The notes under the pieces were generated by a model. The model searched no databases. It worked only from the letters and a program-made list of their open reading frames with translations, and was not told where the DNA came from. From NCBI RefSeq assembly GCF_001905125.1, contig NZ_LWLE01000033.1:431234-495233 (forward strand): a stretch of DNA of 64,000 nt, written 5' to 3'. Position numbers and translations under genes: made by a program. Each line of letters begins with the position of its first letter. The stretch's first letter is position 1. The DNA is from Streptomyces sp. TSRI0281. Its GTDB lineage: Bacteria; Actinomycetota; Actinomycetes; Streptomycetales; Streptomycetaceae. Shown one piece after another: positions 58,613-64,000 of the stretch.

Positions 58613-60205
58613 GTGACCTATCCGGGAGCGCCCCGACCGGACCGGCTCCGGCCCACTTCCCTCGGCGAGCTGGCAGCCCGGCTCCAGGTCGAAGCACCGC
58701 GAACCGGCGAGGTCACGGGCATCACCCACGACTCGCGCGCGGTACGGCCGGGCGATGTGTACGCGGCCCTGCCCGGCGCCCGCTTCCACGGCGCCGACTT
58801 CGCCGCCCAGGCCGCCGGCCTCGGTGCCACCGCGGTCCTCACCGACCCGGCGGGCGCCGAGCGCGCCGCCGCCACCGGACTTCCGGTGCTGGTCACCGAG
58901 GACCCGCGCGGCCGGATGGGCGAGCTCGCCGCCGAGATCTACGGGCGGCCGGGCGTCGGCCTGCTCCAGATCGGCATCACCGGAACGTCCGGCAAGACCA
59001 CCACCGCGTATCTGGTCGAAGGCGGACTGCGCGGCGCCGGACGCAGCACCGGGCTGATCGGCACCGTCGAGATGCGGATCGGCGACGAGCGCATCAAGTC
59101 CGAGCGCACCACGCCGGAAGCCACCGACCTCCAGGCCCTGTTCGCCGTCATGCGCGAACGCGGCGTCGAGGCGGTCGCCATGGAGGTCTCCAGCCACGCC
59201 CTGGTGCTCGGGCGGGTCGACGGCTGCGTCTTCGACGTCGCCGTCTTCAACAACCTCAGCCCGGAACACATGGAGTTCCACACCGGCATGGAGGACTACT
59301 TCCAGGCCAAGGCGCAGCTGTTCACTCCGCGGCGCAGCCGGCGGGGGGTCGTGAACTTCGACGACGAGTACGGCCGCAGGCTGATCGAGGAGGCGACCGT
59401 ACCCGTCGTCACCTTCTCCGCCGAGGGCCACCCGGACGCCGACTGGCACGCCGAGGACGTCGAGGTCGGCCCACAGGACAGCACCTTCACGGCCGTCGGC
59501 CCCCAGGGCGAGCGGATCGCCGCCAAGGCCCCGCTGCCCGGCCCGTTCAACGTCGCCAACACCCTCGCCGCGATCGTCACCCTGGCCGTCGCGGGCGTCG
59601 ACCCGCAGACCGCCGCCGACGGCATCGCGGCCGTCCCCGGGGTCCCGGGCCGGCTGGAGCGGGTGGACGCGGGACAGCCCTACCTCGCGGTCGTCGACTA
59701 CGCGCACAAGACCGACGCCGTCGAATCGGTCCTGCGCTCGCTGCAGAAGGTCACCGAGGGCCGGGTGCACATCGTGCTCGGCTGCGGCGGTGACCGCGAC
59801 ACGACCAAGCGCGGCCCGATGGGCGCCGCGGCGGCCCGCCTCGCCGACACGGCCGTACTGACCTCGGACAACCCCCGTTCCGAGGACCCCCTCGCGATCC
59901 TCGCCGCGATGCTCTCGGGCGCCGCCGAGGTGCCCGTCCACGAGCGCGGCGACGTCCTGGTCGACGCCGACCGTGCCGCGGCCATCGCCGCCGCGGTCGC
60001 CCGCGCCGAGCCCGGCGACACCGTCCTCGTCGCGGGCAAGGGACACGAACAGGGCCAGGACATCCACGGGGTGGTACGCCCCTTCGACGACCGCCTGGTC
60101 CTGCACGCAGCCATCGAACGGTCCCTGGGGCGTGCCCGCGCCGACGACGCACCCCCGAGCGTCACGGACCGCGCCCCTCACCACGAGAACAACAGTCAGG
60201 GATGA
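58613..60205 (+). CDS. murE: UDP-MurNAc-L-Ala-D-Glu: diaminopimelate ligase
   Basis: A Mur ligase of 530 residues from this start that adds diaminopimelate (LL-DAP in Streptomyces) to UDP-MurNAc-dipeptide. ATP site: TGTSGKTTTAY with Lys128; central motif VAMEVSSHALVLGRV; and TSDNPRSEDP, the DNPR motif typical of DAP-adding enzymes. GTG 58613 is chosen for the AAGGA site 7 nt upstream; GTG 58568 (545 aa) and GTG 58466 (579 aa, after GAGGGAAG) are in frame and possible. The murF gene follows after 4 nt. Confidence 0.93.
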   Translation: MTYPGAPRPDRLRPTSLGELAARLQVEAPRTGEVTGITHDSRAVRPGDVYAALPGARFHGADFAAQAAGLGATAVLTDPAGAERAAATGLPVLVTEDPRGRMGELAAEIYGRPGVGLLQIGITGTSGKTTTAYLVEGGLRGAGRSTGLIGTVEMRIGDERIKSERTTPEATDLQALFAVMRERGVEAVAMEVSSHALVLGRVDGCVFDVAVFNNLSPEHMEFHTGMEDYFQAKAQLFTPRRSRRGVVNFDDEYGRRLIEEATVPVVTFSAEGHPDADWHAEDVEVGPQDSTFTAVGPQGERIAAKAPLPGPFNVANTLAAIVTLAVAGVDPQTAADGIAAVPGVPGRLERVDAGQPYLAVVDYAHKTDAVESVLRSLQKVTEGRVHIVLGCGGDRDTTKRGPMGAAAARLADTAVLTSDNPRSEDPLAILAAMLSGAAEVPVHERGDVLVDADRAAAIAAAVARAEPGDTVLVAGKGHEQGQDIHGVVRPFDDRLVLHAAIERSLGRARADDAPPSVTDRAPHHENNSQG

Positions 60206-60209
60206 CCCA

Positions 60210-61631
60210 GTGATCACCCTTTCCCTCGCCGAGATCGCCGAAATCGTCGGCGGGCAGCCGCACGACATACCGGATCAGGCAGTCGTCGTCGGCGGCCCCG
60301 TCGTCATCGACTCCCGAGAGGTGGAGCAAGGCAGCCTGTTCGCCGCGTTCGCCGGGGAGCAGGTCGACGGCCACGACTACGCGCAGCGCGCCGTCGAGGC
60401 GGGCGCGGCAGCAGTGCTCGCCGCCCGCCCCGTCGGTGTTCCGGCGATCGTCGTGGACGATGTCGAAGCCGCGCTCGGCGCCCTCGCACGTGCCGTCGTG
60501 AAACGCCTCGGCACCGCCGTCGTCGCCCTCACCGGCTCCGCGGGCAAGACCTCCACCAAGGACCTGATCGCCCAGATCCTGGCGAGCAAGGCCCCCACCG
60601 TCTGGACGCCGGGCTCCTTCAACAACGAGATCGGTCTGCCGCTCACCGCGCTGCGCGCCACCGCGGAGACCCGGCACCTGGTCCTCGAAATGGGTGCCCG
60701 CGGCGTCGGCCACATCCGCTACCTCGCCGGCCTGACCCCGCCGAGGATCGGTCTGGTCCTCAACGTCGGCACCGCCCACATCGGCGAGTTCGGCAGCCGG
60801 GAGGCGATCGCGCAGGCCAAGGGCGAACTGGTCGAGGTCCTCCCCGAGGAGGGCGTCGCCGTGCTCAACGCGGACGACCCCCTCGTGCGCGCCATGGCCT
60901 CCCGTACAAAAGCCCGGGTCCTCCTCTTCGGAGAAGCCCCGGATGCGGACGTACGGGGCGAGAAGGTCAGGCTGACCGAGGACGGCCGCCCCGCTTTCGA
61001 GCTCCACACACCCTCCGGGTGCAGCGACGTGACCTTGCGCCTGTACGGTGAGCACCACGTGTCGAACGCGCTCGCCGCGGCCGCCGTCGCCCATGAGTTG
61101 GGCATGTCCGTGACTGAGATCGCCGAGGCGCTCTCCGGAGCGGGCACCCTCTCCCGCTGGCGCATGGAGGTCACCGAGCGTCCGGACGGTGTGACGGTCG
61201 TCAATGACGCCTACAACGCGAACCCCGAATCCATGAGAGCCGCACTGCGTGCGCTGGCTGCCATGGGCAAGGCCCGACAGGCCGGAGGGGGGCGCACCTG
61301 GGCGGTGCTCGGTCCGATGGCCGAGCTCGGCGAGGCGTCACTCGCCGAGCACGACGCGGTCGGACGGCTCGCCGTTCGGCTCAACGTCAGCAAGCTCGTC
61401 GCTGTCGGAGGAAGAGAAGCCTCCTGGCTGCAACTGGGCGCATATAACGAGGGTTCGTGGGGTGAGGAGTCGGTGCACGTGTCCGACGCACAGGCGGCCG
61501 TCGACCTGTTGCGCAGTGAACTGCGCCCGGGAGACGTCGTGCTGGTGAAGGCGTCCCGGTCGGTCGGCCTGGAGAAGGTCGCCCTGGCACTGCTGGAGAA
61601 CTCGACCGAGGGCGAGGTCGCCGGCCGATGA
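60210..61631 (+). CDS. murF: UDP-MurNAc-tripeptide-D-Ala-D-Ala ligase
   Basis: A 473-residue Mur ligase that attaches D-Ala-D-Ala to the UDP-linked tripeptide. ATP-binding TGSAGKTSTKD, the block TPGSFNNEIGLPLT that marks MurF, EMGARGVGHI and VVNDAYNANPESM are visible. GTG 60210 follows the murE stop by 4 nt, and its stop overlaps the mraY start (ATGA). Confidence 0.95.
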   Translation: MITLSLAEIAEIVGGQPHDIPDQAVVVGGPVVIDSREVEQGSLFAAFAGEQVDGHDYAQRAVEAGAAAVLAARPVGVPAIVVDDVEAALGALARAVVKRLGTAVVALTGSAGKTSTKDLIAQILASKAPTVWTPGSFNNEIGLPLTALRATAETRHLVLEMGARGVGHIRYLAGLTPPRIGLVLNVGTAHIGEFGSREAIAQAKGELVEVLPEEGVAVLNADDPLVRAMASRTKARVLLFGEAPDADVRGEKVRLTEDGRPAFELHTPSGCSDVTLRLYGEHHVSNALAAAAVAHELGMSVTEIAEALSGAGTLSRWRMEVTERPDGVTVVNDAYNANPESMRAALRALAAMGKARQAGGGRTWAVLGPMAELGEASLAEHDAVGRLAVRLNVSKLVAVGGREASWLQLGAYNEGSWGEESVHVSDAQAAVDLLRSELRPGDVVLVKASRSVGLEKVALALLENSTEGEVAGR

Positions 61632-62698
61632 GGCAGATCCTCTTCGCGGGGGCCATAGGGCTCTTTCTGACCCTGGTCGGTACCCCGCTGCTGATCAAGC
61701 TCCTGGCCCGCAAGGGATACGGGCAGTTCATCCGGGACGACGGCCCGCGCACGCATGGCAGCAAGAAGGGCACGCCCACCATGGGCGGCATCGCCTTCAT
61801 CCTGGCGACGATCATCGCGTACGTCCTGGCGAAGGTGATCACGGGCGAGGACATGCGCTTCTCCGGCGTCCTCGTGCTGTTCCTGATGGCCGGGATGGGG
61901 CTCGTCGGCTTCCTCGACGACTACATCAAGATCGTCAAGCAGCGTTCGCTGGGCCTGCGGGCCAAGGCGAAGCTGGCGGGCCAGCTGATCGTCGGTGTCG
62001 CCTTCGCGGTGCTCTCGCTCCAGTTCGCCGACTCCAGCGGCAACACCCCCGCCTCCACCCGGCTCTCGTTCGTCGAGGACTTCGGCTGGTCGATCGGCCC
62101 GGTGATGTTCTGCGTCTGGGCGCTGTTCATGATCCTCGCGATGTCCAACGGCGTGAACCTGACGGACGGTCTGGACGGCCTGGCCACCGGTGCCTCGGTG
62201 ATGGTCTTCGGTGCCTACACCTTCATCGGCCTCTGGCAGTTCCAGGAGTCCTGCGCCAACGCGGACACCCTGACCAACCCCAGCGCCTGCTTCCAGGTAC
62301 GCGACCCGCTCGACCTCGCCGTGGTGGCCTCCGCCCTCATGGGCTCCTGTTTCGGCTTCCTGTGGTGGAACACCTCGCCCGCCAAGATCTTCATGGGTGA
62401 CACCGGTTCGCTCGCCCTCGGCGGCGCGCTGGCCGGGCTCGCGATCTGCTCCCGTACGGAGTTCCTGATGGCCATCCTCGGTGGCCTCTTCGTGATGATC
62501 ACCATGTCCGTGGTCATCCAGGTCGGTTCGTTCAAGATGACCGGCAAGCGGGTCTTCCGGATGGCGCCACTCCAGCACCACTTCGAACTCAAGGGGTGGT
62601 CCGAAGTCCTTGTCGTGGTCCGCTTCTGGATCATCCAGGGCATGTGCGTGATCGTCGGCCTCGGCCTCTTCTACGCGGGATGGGCAGCCAAGAAGTGA
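61628..62698 (+). CDS. mraY: phospho-N-acetylmuramoyl-pentapeptide transferase
   Basis: A 356-residue integral membrane enzyme with about ten helices that makes lipid I from UDP-MurNAc-pentapeptide and undecaprenyl phosphate. Motifs: DGPRTHGSKKGTPTMGG, the magnesium aspartates in GFLDDYIK, VNLTDGLDGLATG, NTSPAKIFMGDTGSLALGG and PLQHHFELKGW. ATG 61628 overlaps the murF stop; its own stop overlaps the murD start. Confidence 0.96.
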   Translation: MRQILFAGAIGLFLTLVGTPLLIKLLARKGYGQFIRDDGPRTHGSKKGTPTMGGIAFILATIIAYVLAKVITGEDMRFSGVLVLFLMAGMGLVGFLDDYIKIVKQRSLGLRAKAKLAGQLIVGVAFAVLSLQFADSSGNTPASTRLSFVEDFGWSIGPVMFCVWALFMILAMSNGVNLTDGLDGLATGASVMVFGAYTFIGLWQFQESCANADTLTNPSACFQVRDPLDLAVVASALMGSCFGFLWWNTSPAKIFMGDTGSLALGGALAGLAICSRTEFLMAILGGLFVMITMSVVIQVGSFKMTGKRVFRMAPLQHHFELKGWSEVLVVVRFWIIQGMCVIVGLGLFYAGWAAKK

Positions 62699-64000
62699 GC
62701 AACGTGGACTGGCAGGGCAAGCGCGTCACGGTCGCCGGACTCGGCGTCAGCGGTATCCCCGCGGCCCGTGTCCTGCACCGCCTCGGGGCGCTCGTCACCG
62801 TCGTCAACGACGGCGACGACGAGCGCAGCCGTACCCAGGCGGCCGAACTGGAGGCGCACGGCATCACCGTGCGCCTCGGCGACGGCGCGACCCTGCCCGA
62901 GTCCACCGAGCTCATCGTGACCGCCCCCGGCTGGAAGCCGGACAAGCCGCTCTTCCTGGCAGCCGCCGAGGCGGGCGTCCCCATCTGGGGCGACGTCGAA
63001 CTCGCCTGGCGGCTGCGCGGGCTGAACGGCAGGGAGCCGGCTCCCTGGCTCGCGGTCACCGGGACCAACGGCAAGACCACCACCGTACGGATGCTCGCCT
63101 CGATCCTCGAAGCGGCAGGGCTGCGCACCGCGGCCGTCGGCAACATCGGCGTCTCGCTGCTGGACGCGGTGCTCGGCGAGGAGACGTACGACGTACTCGC
63201 CGTCGAGCTCTCCAGCTACCAGCTGCACTGGGCGCCCTCGGTACGCGCCCACTCCGCGGCCGTGCTCAACCTGGCCCCGGACCACCTCGACTGGCACGGC
63301 TCGATGGAGGCGTACACCGCCGACAAGGGCCGGATCTACGAGGGCAACACCGTCGCCTGCGTCTACAACGTCGCCGACCCGGCCACCGAGCACCTGGTGC
63401 GCGAGGCCGATGTCGAGGAGGGCTGCCGTGCCATCGGCTTCACCCTCGGCGCCCCCGGCCCCTCGCAGCTCGGTGTGGTCGACGGCATCCTCGTCGACCG
63501 GGCCTTCGTGGCGAACCGGCAGAAGCAGGCCCAGGAACTCGCGGAGGCCGGCGACGTCAACCCGCCCGCCCCGCACAACATCGCCAACGCCCTCGCGGCC
63601 GCCGCGCTGGCCCGCGCCTTCGGTGTCGAGCCCGCGGCGGTCCGCGACGGACTGCGGGCCTTCCGCCCGGACGCCCACCGCATCGAGCATGTGGCGGACG
63701 TCGGGGACGTCGTGTACGTCGACGATTCCAAGGCCACCAACACCCACGCCGCCGAAGCCTCCCTCGCGGCCTACGACCCGGTCGTCTGGATCGCCGGGGG
63801 CCTCGCCAAGGGCGCCACGTTCGACGAGCTGGTGACCGGTGCCGCCAAGCACCTGCGCGGGGTCGTGCTGATGGGCGCCGACCGGGCGCTGATCCGCGAA
63901 GCCCTGACGCGACACGCCCCCGAGGTACCGGTGGTCGACCTCGACCGGACCGACACTGGGGCGATGTCCGAGGCGGTACGGGAAGCGGCACGGCTCGCCC
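62695..64000 (+). CDS. murD: UDP-MurNAc-L-alanine: D-glutamate ligase (partial at right edge)
   Basis: The first 435 codons of murD, running off the window. The enzyme adds D-glutamate to UDP-MurNAc-L-alanine. Motifs: VAGLGVSGIPAARVL (N-terminal domain), TGTNGKTTT (ATP site), ELSSYQLHWAPSV, NLAPDHLDWHGSM, NIANALAAAALA and DDSKATNTHA. GTG 62695 is taken because it overlaps the mraY stop (GTGA); ATG 62680, 15 nt upstream and in frame, is an alternative. Confidence 0.94.
   Translation, partial: MSNVDWQGKRVTVAGLGVSGIPAARVLHRLGALVTVVNDGDDERSRTQAAELEAHGITVRLGDGATLPESTELIVTAPGWKPDKPLFLAAAEAGVPIWGDVELAWRLRGLNGREPAPWLAVTGTNGKTTTVRMLASILEAAGLRTAAVGNIGVSLLDAVLGEETYDVLAVELSSYQLHWAPSVRAHSAAVLNLAPDHLDWHGSMEAYTADKGRIYEGNTVACVYNVADPATEHLVREADVEEGCRAIGFTLGAPGPSQLGVVDGILVDRAFVANRQKQAQELAEAGDVNPPAPHNIANALAAAALARAFGVEPAAVRDGLRAFRPDAHRIEHVADVGDVVYVDDSKATNTHAAEASLAAYDPVVWIAGGLAKGATFDELVTGAAKHLRGVVLMGADRALIREALTRHAPEVPVVDLDRTDTGAMSEAVREAARLA

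Overview
The window comes from the chromosome core of a high-GC actinomycete, almost certainly a Streptomyces. The support is a very high third-position GC, frequent GTG and TTG starts, LL-DAP-type cell-wall genes, a PhzE-type fused TrpEG with a Trp leader peptide, and a gene order that I recall as matching S. coelicolor SCO2147 to SCO2086 (read in descending order). I see no tRNA, rRNA, insertion sequence, prophage or CRISPR array; this is vertically inherited core rather than an accessory island.

Layout. 1-9000: end of trpD, a PLP aminotransferase, a stand-alone RAM-domain protein overlapping a rhomboid protease, a zinc-ribbon protein, a NYN-domain protein, two paralogous secreted NlpC/P60 hydrolases and a lipoprotein metalloprotease. 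8700-23000: envelope-lipid genes (GT87 membrane transferase, PimB-like GT4 transferase, FadD-type acyl-CoA ligase, SRPBCC protein plus ArsA-like ATPase, PlsC-type acyltransferase), glucokinase glkA, and a NarL-type two-component system at the MacRS position. 23000-28700: D-lactate-dehydrogenase-like enzyme, attenuator-controlled trpEG, class II DAHP synthase, then an iron box with bfd and bacterioferritin. 28800-38900: sulfite-oxidase-like enzyme, endonuclease IV, PASTA kinase, TPP-riboswitch operon thiO-thiS-thiG, ferredoxin-reductase-like flavoprotein, Rv2175c-like DNA-binding protein, thiE and metF. 38900-54300: membrane and carotenoid-desaturase-like proteins, a self-repressed ABC/YhgE/TetR operon, HEPN protein, methyltransferase, DUF3040, a TgpA-DUF58-MoxR operon and a beta-carbonic anhydrase. 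54700-64000: the division and cell-wall cluster rsmH-(34-aa ORF)-ftsL-ftsI-murE-murF-mraY-murD, running off the right edge.

How it works together. Peptidoglycan synthesis (dcw cluster), peptidoglycan cleavage (NlpC/P60), cell-wall sensing (PASTA kinase) and envelope lipid/glycolipid synthesis lie in one block, with shikimate/tryptophan and thiamine genes interspersed. The order also parallels M. tuberculosis trpD-NlpC-pimB-fadD15-SRPBCC-ATPase-acyltransferase-aroG-pknL-Rv2175c-metF-rsmH-murD, so the neighbourhood has been held together across Actinobacteria.

The most interesting signals are: an apparently internally deleted ydaO-type (c-di-AMP) riboswitch before the first NlpC/P60 gene; two ATPases whose P-loop lysine is arginine; a ThiS with a repeat-built N-terminal extension; a 26-bp minisatellite that seems to have grown out of the 3' end of thiE; a 34-codon ORF coupled on both sides between rsmH and ftsL; a TetR palindrome placed inside a promoter; and about a dozen genes whose -10 box lies 6-8 nt before the start codon (leaderless architecture).
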